Shown here in pieces: positions 46,544 through 59,048 of a DNA stretch of 64,000 nt. The translations under genes were made by a program, and so were the position numbers. A model generated the notes under the pieces. It made no database searches. It had not been told where the DNA came from and worked only from the letters and a program-made list of their open reading frames with translations. The stretch's first letter is position 1, and every line of letters begins with the position of its first letter. Source of the DNA: Eretmocerus hayati (lineage: Eukaryota; Arthropoda; Insecta; Hymenoptera; Aphelinidae); NCBI GenBank assembly GCA_029851415.1, contig CM056743.1, positions 64,324,186 through 64,388,185 of the forward strand, given 5' to 3'.

Positions 46544-47505
46544 GCAATGAAGAACGATTAAAATGTGGGGTACCCCAAGGTTCAGTGCTTGGCCCACTCT
46601 TGTTCATATCATATATAAACGACATCTTCAATGTTACAAATGGAGGTAAGATCGTATCTTTTGCGGATGACGCTGCCATATTTTACAAGGCCAAAAATTG
46701 GAAAGAGCTTCAGAATACTGTCAGCGCAGATATAATTAAAATCATGAACTGGTTCAAAGTCAGCAAGCTCACTGTAAACATTGGAAAAACGCATGTACTT
46801 CCGTATGGTTGTTATGTAGATAGTATTCCAGATTTTGAAGGTGTAGAATACTTCGATACAGACGGAACAAAGAGAATGATAAAGAGAACCAGATATGCCA
46901 AATACCTAGGAATATATTTTGATAGCTACTTGCGATGGGATAAGCAGATAGAGGCACTAAAGACTAGGATGCGAAAGTTAGTTTACTTATTCAGAAAACT
47001 ACGGGATTTCATTGATATCAAAGGTTTAACACAGATATACTATGGACTTGTCCACTCAGTACTGCAATACGGTATTGTGGCATGGGGAGGAGCTAAAGAA
47101 AATGTTTTGGACAAAATTGAAACAGTACATAAGTCCATTCTTAAGGTTATGAATAAATTGAATTTCAGAACCTCCACAGATGAACTATACCGGATTGCAG
47201 GACTGATGAACGTAGACAAAATTGTTTGTCAAAAATCTGTAGAAATTTGTCTCAAATAGGAACTTTCTAAACAAACATATGCCTACAGTAGTAGAGAAAA
47301 TCAACTCTGTCTCTTCAAAGTCTCACAAAATAGGAAAGCAATCACAAACAGGCACTTTTCCAGAGTTGGAATCAAATGCATCAATCAAATTGATGCAAAA
47401 TATAGGAAGCAGTTGAACCCCCAAGAAATAGCAAGGGAAACGAAGAAATGGCTCAAGAACGCCAGCATTTATGAAGTAAAAGATTTCTTGAAACCAAAGT
47501 TCTGA
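46544..47505 (+). pseudogene. LINE-2 ORF2: catalytic reverse transcriptase and C-terminal part
   Basis: Resumes with LKCGVPQGSVLGPLLFISYI and the catalytic FADDAAIFY, then thumb and C-terminal motifs (KYLGIYFDSYLRWDKQIE, GIVAWGGAKENVLDKIETVHKSILKVMNK). A stop at about 47257 is followed by a recognisable tail in another frame to KDFLKPKF and a stop at 47503-47505. Decayed, but the least damaged part of LINE-2. Confidence 0.85.
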
Positions 47506-47690
47506 GATTATGCCCGGTATAAAATTGTACAATTAGTACCACTATTTTAGAATTAGTTACTAGTTATAGTTCATTTGCACATTTATTTACTAGATTAGAT
47601 AGGGATGCGGACAAGTGCTACGCACTTATGCAATGTACCATCTTATTTGAATGAATTTGAATATTTGAATTTGAATATTTTAGGTGAAGT
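47506..47690 (+). other. LINE-2 3' untranslated region and (ATTTGA)n-like tail
   Basis: A short region ending in repeated TTTGAAT blocks (47640-47690), the kind of simple-repeat 3' tail found on non-LTR elements lacking poly(A). I see no target duplication. Confidence 0.5.
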
Positions 47691-48440
47691 CTGAGTGCTG
47701 CCTCACCTAGAGCGTTTATTATTTGGAATGTACCCTCCTTGATGAAGATTTGAGTCAATGATTCGCATTCACCGCGCATGCACTCGCTCCTCCGTCCTTG
47801 AAAGTGTTCCTAGTCGATAGCGGGTGCAATTTTCTTCAGGATAACTACCTGAAACATCCAATTCCATACAATAGGACCGGAGTTAACCCTCTCATTCACA
47901 TATCATCCACCTGAAGAACATAGATGTGACTGAAAACGACCGTTTGCTGTTTTTTCGGTTTTTTGAGTCTAGTGAAGAATCCCGATGATTAAAGGTTAAA
48001 CTGAGCACGGATTCTGTTTCTACGTTCGAAAATACACCAAAAACACGTATTTACATCTTTAAGATAAAATACACCGACTTAAAATTCGCATTGTTTGGAT
48101 TCTTCGAGGAAACTGTTTCACGGATTTGGTACCTTGAATACATTGGTACCTTTCGAAAACAGCCATAACTCTAGTTCTTCTACATTAAATTGACTTCAGC
48201 AAGTGGTCATCTTGAAGAAAATCGTATTGACTATCGATTGAAAATTTTTTTTCAAGGGTAAGGAAGCACGCACCTAGGCAAGGAATGTTGATTACTAAAT
48301 CAAAATTCGTTTTGAGGCCATAATTCAGACGAGAACGTTTCAAATGGGACAGCACTTAAACATCACCTAGGTCCACGAGAATTTTTTCATTGCAATATCT
48401 CAACAAATGATTAGGTTGTGGTGGGTGGCACGGAGTATCG
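47691..48440. other. Relic related to the 17126-20136 element, plus inverted LINE-2 5' end
   Basis: Patches around 47770-47840 and 48119-48245 (CACGGATTTGGTACCTTGAA) resemble 19360-19520 in the 3-kb inverted-repeat element. 48371-48440 is an inverse, diverged copy of the LINE-2 5' region at 41281-41345. No coding content. Confidence 0.5.
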
Positions 48441-50315
48441 GAGAAACTTGGGGCATAACGGACACCTTAATGGCCATACTTGCCGAGTTAGACTCCTGGA
48501 AAAAATGAAGTGGGAAGGGGAAGATTTCAAAACTTGGTTATGGTAATCATTGGAAATAAGCTATGAGAATATTGTTGATCACTTGGAAAAACAAAAGAAG
48601 TGTCTACGTATATCTCATTCATGAAAATCATTCCCCTAATAGGGAGCTCTGTGATGAACTCCAAGATGAATATTTTCTCATCGTACGCGAAGAAATCTGG
48701 GAACTTGGGATAGATTCATGGAACATGACTTGAATTCATGCGGAGACTCCCAACCCCACTTATGATGGTTCTTGCAAGGGAAGGTTATTAGGGGATGAGA
48801 AACTTCTGGATTGTGTAAATTACCCACCGACGTTGATTCATCCGCTCCTCAACAAGGAAAGAATATTTTGGTGTGAGCCAGCTCAAGCAGGTTTCAAAGA
48901 CTCTATGGAAAGAGTTCTTGGCCTCAATGCTTATCAACAAATCAATTTCACTTCACCATCCTTTGGAATTCGAGCATTAAGTTGTAGTGACTTCAAAAAC
49001 GTATTGCTCTGCTACAACCTGAATTGATTTATCCTGATAAATCTATAGGTCTATTCATTCTTGGGGAACTGTATAATGTGTCTCCATCATTGAGCGGATG
49101 TGGTAGAATTCTGAGGGGAAAGTCTGGTGATGGAAGTTGGAAATTTCAAAGAGTATGGAATTTAGTATAGCATGTTTGGACTCTTAACGTAAATATGCCT
49201 TGAGATACATTATCCTTTGATCCTGGGTATCATTGCACAATCAGATCTTGGTATAAGAAAAGCAACGAAGTTATATCAACATGATTGCACATCTTTCGTC
49301 AAGTCAAGTTTCACTGACTATCAAGAATAGACATTCAATGTAATCTATCATGAAAAAGTCCAATAGCATTGTCTATCAGTTCCCCAAGGATCATGCCCTT
49401 GGTCCCAAAGTATTGAATTCTTGACACATTCGTTGGTAACGGATGAACATACATTGGTTTGAAGATAATATGAATAAAATTCACGAGCGGCTATGCACAT
49501 TTCCCATCATCTTATAGTTCAGGCTGTAGAAAACTCCTATCATATCTTTGCATCTGTCAATGAGTACACATCAACATCTAGATATCGATTGTATGGTATC
49601 CTTTATGGTAAAAAATCCAGATTAGCAGAAAAAACATCTCTGACATTCATACTGCTTTTGATGGATAGGAGTGAAAATTGAACCCAAATCAGTTTCGAGT
49701 TATATAATTTCAGGCCAGGGTAGACCTTGATTTGGGTTCAATACCAGACAACCCATTCAGACCAACCCTACAGTTGTTAAGAAATCTCTACACAATTCTA
49801 TGGGCTACCCTCATGGAATATCACACTGAATGTCTATGTTTGATTGTGAGTGAAACTTGACTCGACAAAAGATGTGCAATTATGTTGATATAACTTTGTC
49901 GCTTTCCTCATACCAAGATCTGATTGTGAAATGATACCAGGATCATGAAGAATGCAGCTCAAGGAACAACCATGTTGAGAGTCCAAGCATGCTATACTTA
50001 AATTCCATACTCTTTGAAATTTCCAATCTCCATCACCAGGCTGCCCGCTCAGAGTTTCACCACATCCTTTCAATGATGGAAGAACATTATATAGTTTCAC
50101 CAATGATGGATAAGCCCATACATTTATTAGGATGAACTTATTTAGGTTGTAGCAGAGCAATGCGTTTTTGAAGTCACTGCAAGTCAATGCTCAAATTCCA
50201 AAGGATGGTAAAGTGAAATTGATTTGTTAATCAGCATTGAGGCCAAGAGCTCTTTCCATAGAGTCTTTGAAACCTGCTTGAGCTGTCTCACAACAAAATT
50301 TCCTTCTTTCGGTTG
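48440..50315. mobile_element. Second inverted-repeat element family (interrupted)
   Basis: Arms about 48855-49340 and 49828-50315 are diverged reverse complements, axis near 49584. For example GAGCCAGCTCAAGCAGGTTT is mirrored near 50270-50290. The outer left flank 48440-48850 is homologous in direct orientation to 52960-53410. LINE-B begins just beyond 50315, where the right arm is cut short. ORFs at 48833-49027 (+) and 49834-50187 (-) are mirror frames of the arms and need not be genes. No transposase seen. Confidence 0.65.
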
Positions 50316-50382
50316 AAAAGTCTGCAGCATATGATGATGAGAACCTGTGGAAGAAATTTTGCCACAACTCTCACTGACTTCC

Positions 50383-51698
50383 TTCTAACTCTCCTTGCTA
50401 AGGTTCTTGAAAAGATTGTCCACTCCCAAATCACGGAATATCTTGAGAAAAAGAAACTTTTGGATCCCTTCCAGACTGGCTTTCGACAAAATCTTAGTAC
50501 ACAGACAGCTTTATTGAAACTCACTGATGACATTCGGGTCGCAATTGATAAGAAAAAGATCACTTTATGACTGCTGTTTGATTTTAGCAGAGTCTTTGAC
50601 ACTATCTCTCCGGCTAAACTATTGAACAAACTCCAAAAGCTAGGCTTTCCAAGGACGGCGCTCTTGTGGGTGAAATCTTATTTGCAAGGTCGCACCCAAA
50701 AAGTTATCTTAAGAAAAGGCGAATCCGATTGGCTCACAACCAATTTGGGTGTACCACAAGGGTCCGTCCTTGGACCTCTACTCTTCAGCCTGTATATGAA
50801 TGACTTGTCCGAGGTGCTCAAAGGAAAGTCGGTCCGCCACATTTCCTATGCAGACGATCTCCAGATCTACCTTCACACTGAAAAGAAAAACTTGTCAGAG
50901 GGAATTACTAGACTTGAGGAAGTGGCAAGAGTGGTTGCAGAGTGGGCTGAGTGCTCTGGTCTACGGCTCAACGCTGGGAAGACTAAGTCCATCTTCTTTA
51001 GCTCAGCAGGTAATGTCATTGAGCTTAAGGAGATGGGTCTGTTTGGTGTTGTGATGCTTAGCGGAGTGATGATCCCATTCAGCGACACAGTCGTGAGTCT
51101 TGGCGTAACTCTGGATTGTGAATTATCGTGGAAACCGCACATGGATCAAATTGCCAGTAAAGTCAATCGCGTCCTATATAGTTTGCGGTTCATCTGGGCG
51201 TGCACTACAGAGACACTCCGCCGTCGCTTGGTCGAGAGCTTAGTCATACCTCACTTGGACTACTGTACAATTGTGTACCTAGATGCTGGGAATGATCAGA
51301 GGCAACGTATACAGAGAATGAACAATACATGTGTGAGGTATATATTTGGGCTGAGGAAAATGGAACACATTACTCCGTATAGGAAACAATTGGGCTGGCT
51401 ACGTACTGATAGATGCGGAGGCTATTTTACAGCTTTATTAATGTATAAAATTTTGAATTTGAAAGAGCCAGGTTATCTGGCGGAAATGTTGTCTAAGTAC
51501 CACCCCAAATATCCGAAGCGAGGTGATGCTAAACACCAAGACCTTGTTGCCTCCTTCATGCAAACTGATACTGGAGGCTCCTCCTTCCAGATGAGAGGTG
51601 CTAAACTCTGGGACTCCATTCCCTCCTCAATACGCCACCTTCCATCTTTGGCCTCTTTCAAAATAGCGGTTCGAGAATATCTTTTTCAATTAGATTAA
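50383..51698 (+). pseudogene. LINE-B ORF2: reverse transcriptase, 5'-truncated, one stop
   Basis: Open in a single frame, apart from one TGA at 50568-50570. It starts inside the reverse transcriptase at LAKVLEKIVHSQITEYL (5' truncation). Then come FQTGFRQNLSTQTALLKL, LLFDFSRVFDTI (second catalytic region), LGVPQGSVLGPLLFSLYMNDL, YADDLQIYLHTE (catalytic YADD), and the C-terminal region CGGYFTALLMYKILN and KLWDSIPSSIRHL. CR1/Jockey-type LINE, and closely related to LINE-C at 59.7-60.9 kb. The endonuclease and ORF1 are absent, so it is dead on arrival, but the single stop suggests recent insertion. Confidence 0.9.
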
Positions 51699-52012
51699 CT
51701 ATCCTCCCCAGTGGCGATTGAGAGTCTCCGACACTTAAGTTAGAAAAAAATTGTTGTGTAGTATGATACTCCATCAGATATATAATGAATATGACCTAAT
51801 CCTCTAGACTGTGAGAATGTACAGAAGACTCCTGTGATAACTATGTTACGTAATGAGTTCATATCAAAGATGATTTTCTATCCATAGTTTATACTTTCTA
51901 TTATGACCTGTGATATTGTCACGAGAGTCAAGACTGAAATCCTGTATTCTCACCCAATGTATTAGGAGTTTTATCAAAAGACAAATAAAGATTATTCTAT
52001 TCTATTCTATTG
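51699..52012 (+). other. LINE-B 3' untranslated region with (TTCTA)n tail
   Basis: About 300 bp ending in repeated TTCTA units at roughly 51994-52011. This marks the 3' end of the element. Confidence 0.75.
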
Positions 52013-53021
52013 GGGATCCCCCCCCCTCCCACTTTACTTTTTCCAAAAGTATAACTTGGCGAGTATGGCCATCCTTTTCCCCTATCACTACATCTGGGGT
52101 CAAAATATGAATTTCAACTCTTGAGGGTCATGAGATCAAGGAAAACATGTCGAGTAATTATTTAGCAGAAACTGGACGTGAGACGAATAGAAAAAGATTG
52201 AAGAATATTAATTTCAACTCTTGAGAGCTATGAGATCAGGGAAAACATGTCAAATAAAAATTTAGCAGAAACTGTGCGTGAAACGAATAGAAAGAAATTG
52301 AAAAATATGAATTCCAACTCTTGAGAGTTATGAGATCAGGGAATACATGTTGAGTAATGGTTTTGCAAAATCTGAGCGTGAAACTCATGGGAATGGATTG
52401 ATTTCATTACGATTTGATGACCTCTGTAATTTTAACTCAACTTGAGTTACTCGCCATCTCTTTTAATTACGAAATGTATTGAACATGATAGATCATCCAG
52501 ACCAATGAGAAAAAAATTGGAAGCAATAAGAAAATTCAATCCCGCATCAATTGTTCTTGTTAGAAAGTCAGTAGAGATGGTGAGTAACTCAAGTTGAGTT
52601 AAAATTACAGAGGTCATCAAATCGTAATGAAATCAATGCATTCCCATGAGTTTCACGCTCAGATTTTGCAAAACCATTACTGAACATGTATTCCCTGATC
52701 TCATAACTCTCAAGAGTTGGAATTCATATTTTTCAATTTCTTTCTATTCGTTTCACGCACAGTTTCTGCTAAATTTTTATTTGACATGTTTTCCCTGATC
52801 TCATAGCTCTCAAGAGTTGAAATTAATATTCTTCAATCTTTTTCTATTCGTCTCACGTCCAGTTTCTGCTAAATAATTACTCGACATGTTTTCCTTGATC
52901 TCATGACCCTCAAGAGTTGAAATTCATATTTTGACCCCAGATGTAGTGATAGGGGAAAAGGATGGCCATACTCGCCAAGTTATACTTTTGGAAAAAGTAA
53001 AGTGGGAGGGGGGGGGGGAGA
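52013..53021. repeat. 1-kb palindrome with three 100-bp repeats per arm
   Basis: Arms 52013-52460 and 52574-53021 are reverse complements (pairs sum to 105034) around a 113-bp spacer. In the left arm AATTTCAACTCTTGAG-type units begin at 52111, 52211 and 52311, exactly 100 bp apart, and are mirrored in the right arm. The outer ends are C-rich and G-rich runs next to CCCACTTTAC. ORF-free. A foldback element or the inverted arms of the element at 48440-50315. Confidence 0.85.
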
Positions 53022-53420
53022 TTTTAACACTCGGCTGTGGTAATGATTCAAAATTCTCGAATTGACAAATATAAGCTGTGAATAGTAGCACGTAGGAAAT
53101 CCCTAAGAATTCCTATATATCTAATCCATGAAAACCATCTCTTAATATGCAGCAGTGTGATAAATTTCAAGATAAATAATTTCTAGCTATAAGCAAAGAA
53201 ATCTGGAGTAGTACAATTCTGTGTTCTGAAAATCAAAATTTGGAATTAGTTCATGAAATTTGACTTGAACGCATGCAAATATTCCCAACTCCACTTGTAA
53301 TGGTGCTGTCAAGATAAAGTTCTCAGGTGATGAGAAATATCTTAATTGTAAAAATTCCCCACACGAGTTGGTTCACTCGCTCCTCGCCAAGAAAGAATGC
53401 TAACTATCAAAGTGACTGCC
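53022..53420. repeat. Direct homologue of 48500-48870
   Basis: Matches include ACTTGAA with CATGC, CCCAACTCCACTT, GGTGATGAGAAA and TCGCTCCTCGCCAAG-like blocks in the same order as in 48640-48860. It extends the dispersed repeat family seen there. Confidence 0.6.
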
Positions 53421-54889
53421 TAATCTGTGACTAACAAATGAAACATAGAATCATGGCAATACATCTGTTCTCCAACATTATTTGAAAACCAAAAACTAGA
53501 ACAAATTCCAACTTGGAAATCGGTAACTTGTGATTTTTTAAGAACTTGGAGTATTACGCGTGAACTCACTTTAAGAATGAAGATTCACTAGCATGATGTG
53601 AGAAGTACTTGGATTCCGGATAAAATTATCCTCAAAGTACATTCAGATGAATGCATGGATCCACTTCCTACATTAAATGACTTTTCAACAGAGAGTTTTC
53701 CCAAGTTGCATTTTCAAATTTGCACCAAGAGCATAAATGTGCTATGACACTTTTGATGAAGCAGATGAATCATGTACAATAACTTTCTAAACCTATTTAG
53801 AAATGACCTATGCCAGCTACTTTCTAATCAAGTCTCTAGCAAGAATTTGAATGGCACGTCAAGACAATTAAGACCCATAAGACCATGAGTAAGAGTCTAA
53901 CTGAGACTATTGGATAAGAGTGAAACACAATGGTAATGATGTTACACAAAAATTACTGGAGCAGTGCCAGAGATCACCGCACATCACAACAACTGTTTAT
54001 GGGCAGTCGCTCATCAGCACTGACTAGTCTCACAACATCCAAATGTGAGAGACGATCCCTCTTGTGTTAAAGATGAACAGGTTTTTGGTGCTATACGAAA
54101 TGCAGCACGAAAGATACTTCTCTGGCTGCAATCTAATTCTTCAATTAGAGTAGATTATGGAGACTTCTTAGAGTTACACCATTTATAGCTCCAGAGTTGG
54201 GTCTGTCTCAAGTGGAAACTGAGAGTCAATATAGGTTTAAAATATAGATTGATACTGGCACCCACACTTTCTTGAGATCAAATCCTAAATCCTCCAGATA
54301 TAGATTGAAGAATATTCTTTTGACACTACTGCACAACAGCGAGAATGACACATATTTCTTAGCCTTTGCCCCATCATGTTTAAATCGCACTACAAACAAG
54401 ATAGCACACATCATGTGCCTCTTTCACTTGTGGACCAACAATCACGATTGGCATCGATTGGCATTCAAAATCTTTGCTGTTACATACTCATGCTGTACTC
54501 GTCAGTACTGGTACTCGAGCTGAAAGTGAACACTCTCGGTTCTTGGTTCTGAATAAAGTGAAAATCGTCTGCTACAGCCTGCAGTGTAAGGGTGATATAC
54601 CTATGGGTCGCTCGTTCACGCGCTCAAGGCTGAATCGTATCACACCGACGCATGTCGACTTCGAGATGAGTCGAATCTCGAAAGTGACGGGAGACGAAAA
54701 TCCACGCTGAATTTCGTCGGGGCGGGTCCAAATTTTCGAGGTCGGAAAACAAAGCTGTTAGATGCTATCCCGGCGGAACAAGCTAGTATTTGGTTAGAAA
54801 TATGACCAAGCTCGCGGTTATTGATGTGCATCGTGGCTGGTACTCGCTAAAATCCACAATAATCTATGATCGAGGGAGAGCGAGAGGTT
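53421..54889. other. No recognisable gene or element
   Basis: AT-rich, with stops in all frames; the ORFs at 54226-54710 are short and featureless. A patch near 54540-54680 weakly resembles 55440-55560 (GAATCGTATCA in both). Confidence 0.35.
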
Positions 54890-54985
54890 AAAAACCCCCA
54901 ACTTGGTGTATATAAGGCACGGCAGCGCTGCGAGTTTTTTTTTCTTATATACTCGCCAGCAAGGCGCTACCGCGCCTTTTGATTT
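54890..54985. repeat. Hairpin-bearing short repeat, copy 1
   Basis: A block containing a TATA-like TGTATATAAG (54907-54916) and a stem-loop AAGGCGC-TACC-GCGCCTT (54961-54978). Related to 56570-56683. The family is unknown; it could be a promoter-plus-hairpin unit or simply a repeat fragment. Confidence 0.65.
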
Positions 54986-55937
54986 AGGCATATCACCACT
55001 CATCACATTTGCACTTTGGTACAAATTCAGACAGAAAATTCTTGGTTAGGTTACAGAGAGGGAACCAATCTAATAAATTCCTCCCATTAGAATCAAAATC
55101 TATCACTTGATGAGCCTATACATATATAGCTCAGCCTAGCTCGCAGCTTGCACTACTGTCTGCTACTTTCCCTGTGTCACGATTTGTCGCAGCGCGATCA
55201 TCACGGTCGTAAAATCTATAAATGCACGTACCTCAATTCATTCTATCAATTACATCTGATATCATACCCATTCCTCCAAACACATCAATACAGCGATACA
55301 CCGGTGTATCGGTGTGTTCGGAAGAAGAAGAATGATTGTGGCGGATCTTTTATATACACCACATGTGTAGTGACACTTCGATATTTCTTGAGTCGAAATA
55401 CGGGGCTGGTCAAATCGAACTGGGATGTGAAACGAAGGCATGAATTTGCGGTTTTGAATAAAACGCGTCCAGTGCTCGGATTGAATACATGGTTGTACAA
55501 AACCCTGAATCGTATCAACCCTCAGTTGGCACACGTGGGTCCATTCGACCCGAGGCCTCTTTTATGAGTTCGCCACGCTCGGAATTCGAAGTTTCACGGG
55601 CTCAGGGTAACATTTGTTAGTAGTCAAGATGTGTCACTTACCGACCGTGCATATAGCGACAAGGCTGGCGCGCGCGTCTTCCCACCACAGCCAAGCAAAG
55701 TTGCCGCTGGGTCTAAAGTATCCAGGTGTGCCAGCTATGCGCGCGTCGTGTATTTTTCACTCGAGTTTGTTTCATGGATCAGAATTAACTACATATAATT
55801 CTTGGTTACATACGTTGTTTTGTCATCCGACTTCGCGTCCATACAGCTCAATATCGTATACTCGATAGCCATGCGAGAGGAGAACGACGAAGTGCGAAAA
55901 ATGAGTTTTTTTTATAACAAATTATTGCAAAAAATTG
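54986..55937. other. No recognisable gene
   Basis: A 139-codon ORF (55148-55567 +) and opposite-strand overlaps lack any motif. Composition changes little along the stretch. Confidence 0.3.
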
Positions 55938-56284
55938 CAAAAAAAGGCCTTCCACTGAAAATATTCTAGAAGACGCAATTTTCAATGGAATGAGCTGAAA
56001 ATTCGACTGAGTTATCTCAAAATCGAGTAGATATGAGAGAGGAATAGTCCAGTGGTCGATCTTTCAATGGAGGCCTTCATCCCGGCATATCAGGTGAGAA
56101 TGAAAATTCTTAATCCATGCGTCGAAATATGTCAGAATAAATACCATTTTTCCAAGATCCACTCTTGCGCTATTTTCTTCTTAAATTGACCTCATCTCGA
56201 GATGACTCAGTTGGATTTTCAGCTCATTTGGATGAAAATTGCGCCGTCTACAATGTTTTCAGTGGAAAAGGTGATTTTTTGCAT
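55938..56284. repeat. Diverged inverted repeat, arms about 90-97 bp
   Basis: Left arm 55938-56026 and right arm 56188-56284 pair with several mismatches (CCACTGAAAA, CGCAATTTTC and GAGCTGAAAA blocks recur in inverse). The spacer is about 160 bp. Probably an old foldback MITE; no clear target duplication. Confidence 0.65.
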
Positions 56285-56569
56285 TTTTAGGGACATTTGT
56301 ATCTTTCGGAATTTTTTATTTGGCCTTGGAGATTATCTGGATACGTTGGCCGATCAAAAACATATCAAAGTAGCTACAAAAAATTTTTCAAGTCAAAAGA
56401 GTCAATATAATAACTACAGTATCAGTTTTTCGTCGTGGGTTGAATCGACCCAGATTGGCCAGCTATGTTATTTGGCGGAGGTGTGCCAGTTAGGGGTTAA
56501 AAAGGGTTTGCTAGAGCATGGCAGAGCTGTATGAGCAACGTTAATGAGGTAAATAATCCAAGTGGAAAA

Positions 56570-56683
56570 AAAGTGTGAGATTAAAAAACCCCAATTCAAA
56601 GTATAGATAAGCACAGCTCCTCGCTCCATTTCTTGTCTGCTCATACTCACCAGCGAGGCGCTGCCGCGCCTCTCGATATTATG
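56570..56683. repeat. Hairpin-bearing short repeat, copy 2
   Basis: Related to 54890-54985. The stem-loop GAGGCGC-TGCC-GCGCCTC (56655-56672) keeps pairing by a compensatory A-T to G-C change at the outer pair. The Tc1-type MITE begins directly after it. Confidence 0.65.
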
Positions 56684-56685
56684 TA

Positions 56686-57607
56686 CACTACCGGTGAGAA
56701 GTTTAAGCTCACCCAAAAAATTTTTTTTCAATTTTGTGAGTTGAACTACTCGGCTCTTTTTGACCGTAGAGGACTCTTCCGAGGTTCATTTTGAAGGTTT
56801 TTCCACGTACCTCAATATGGCGTTATTCATTTTCATCCATACGGATCGGGATCTTTCCAATTTGAGCTTGGAAAAGTGTCAATTTCAACGATTTTTGAGA
56901 GAATCTTTTGGCTCGTGTCAATTTGAGCCACATGGATGTTTCAATATGGGAGTTGTTAGATACAAAAGTACAATTCTAGAGCTTCAAAATCTGTTCCTGA
57001 ACGTCCCCCTACGCCACTGCTAATCCGAGCTATGACACTTTCTCTGAGAGGATATTTCTCGCAAAAAATAGCAATCCGATTCGAGAGAGATACAGAGATG
57101 CATTTTTATGAAGTATATCACCATTTCTGTCATTTTTTATCTATATCTTGATTGAGGGAACGAGAAACCTTCGAAATATGCCCCAAAAAGTGAATTTTCT
57201 CGTCATTTTTGAATACAGGTGCTAGTTTTTGCGAAAAATTTTCCCTCAGAGAAAGTGCCATAGCTCGGACTGGAAGTGGCGTAGAGAGACGTTCAAAAAC
57301 AGATTTCAAAGCTCTAGAGTTTTATATATGTATCCCTTAACTCCCACATCGAAACATTCATGTGGCTCAAATTGGCACGAGCCAAAATATTCTCTCAAGA
57401 ATCGTTGGAATTAACACTTTTCCAAGCTCAAATTGGAAAGATCCCGATCCGTACGGATAAAAATGAATAGAACCATCTTAAAGTGCGAGGAAAAACCTTC
57501 AAATCAAGCCCCGCAAGAGTCCTCTACGGTCAAATAGAGCCGAGAAGTTCAACTCACAAAATTGAGAAAGAAATTTTTGGGTGAGTTCAAACTTTTGACC
57601 GGTAGTG
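56686..57607. mobile_element. 922-bp Tc1-type foldback MITE
   Basis: Tips CACTACCGGTGAGAAGTTT and the complement of CACTACCGGTCAAAAGTTT are flanked by TA (56684-56685 and 57608-57609). CACTACCGGTCAAAAGTTT-like ends are well known for Tc1/mariner elements. Arms of about 390 bp pair along most of the length (axis near 57147) with scattered mismatches. No transposase; the short ORFs inside are mirror frames. Confidence 0.9.
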
Positions 57608-57609
57608 TA

Positions 57610-59048
57610 CAAATCAAGTATCAAGTCTCACTTCGAAATAGTCAAAACTTGGTCGACATCATGTCTTGGAGTTTTGCAAATTTTCCGAACGTTCCTCGAC
57701 TCCGGACCTGCGAATCATTCCCTACGGCTCTGTAATGGTAGTAATCAATCCCTAGCACAACAAAGTACGAATTGTCACTACCAGCCTCGTGATGAATTAC
57801 GTGAGCAGCTTTCCGTGCGATGATTGATGGACAACTCTCCCGTCACAAAATAAAAATTGTCCTGACCGTGGTCACTGGCTCTCGAACACTATGCAACGTC
57901 AAGTTTCTTAAATTTTTTTACAGTATACTCTTATACCGTGGAAATAGGTCGTGTATTCAGAAAGAATGATCTGTTCCGATTTACGCCTTTGATATCACTT
58001 TTCATCCCAAACTGTCCTTACCGTGGCAAGAATCAATCAAAAATTGCTAATATCTTTTACATAGATTGACTCATGTTTATGCCCATCTGGGAATTGTTTT
58101 CGGATGTCAGATAAATTGAAAAACACCTATGAGCAGTCCGATTGCAGCTATATTTCAACCAGTCAATTTTCGTCTCAAATCCTGACCTCCGCCGTTTTTG
58201 ACTTCGAAATGTCTAATTTATTTCATAATCATCCATATGTGAGTACTATACCTTGGATTCACACTTTTCTGCGAGAACGGCCTATGGAATCTCTCAAGTA
58301 CTATATGTTAAAAATTATCAGTGATTCCATTTGGAGTGCCAAGTCAAATTTGGTCATGCCACTAACAAAATCGGCTCCGCTCTACTTCATAAGAATCCGC
58401 GTAAGCTGAAGAAATATCAACATTGCACATTGATTGTTGCCATTCTCGCAAAATAGTATCTGCAATGGTGGCTGAGATCTATGGAATGACATTCAGGTGA
58501 ATCGGGGCATCTCGTGAATTAGGGACGCTTCATCCTCATGATTTTTTCGATGAACAGATGAAGGATTATGTTTAGCAGGGAATTAGATGATTCTGTGACC
58601 GAAATCCACTTGATTGTGTGAATCCTTCCCTATTGAAACACGGTTCCTGAGACCTCATATTCGTCTCGATCGGAGACGGCCTGATGATTCCCGGCAAAAT
58701 TCATTTTGGTGATTCATTCCAACATGTATAGGAATGTAATCTTCGCAATTCATCAGGATCCCGCGAACTGCTCCCAGTCAGATTGAAAGTTTGTTCCGCC
58801 CCGCACTCATTAGTTGATGTTCTAAGGGGACTCCTATGATATAGTGATGACATATCAACGTTCCAATGGATGAATGAGAATTGATATGAATTGACCGATT
58901 TATTACCTATGAAAATTGCTTGTCAATACTCTGTAGGGCTTCATGTGATATCCATGAATCCAAATTTCTGGAACCACTCATCATTGGAACCCAGGATTAG
59001 GATGTCAGTATCTAATCTGGCAAAGTCCTGAGATCTATTCTGAGAGCA
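57610..59048. other. No recognisable gene
   Basis: ORFs of 72-101 codons (57605-57823, 58104-58409) have no family features. I see no mobile-element ends. Confidence 0.35.
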
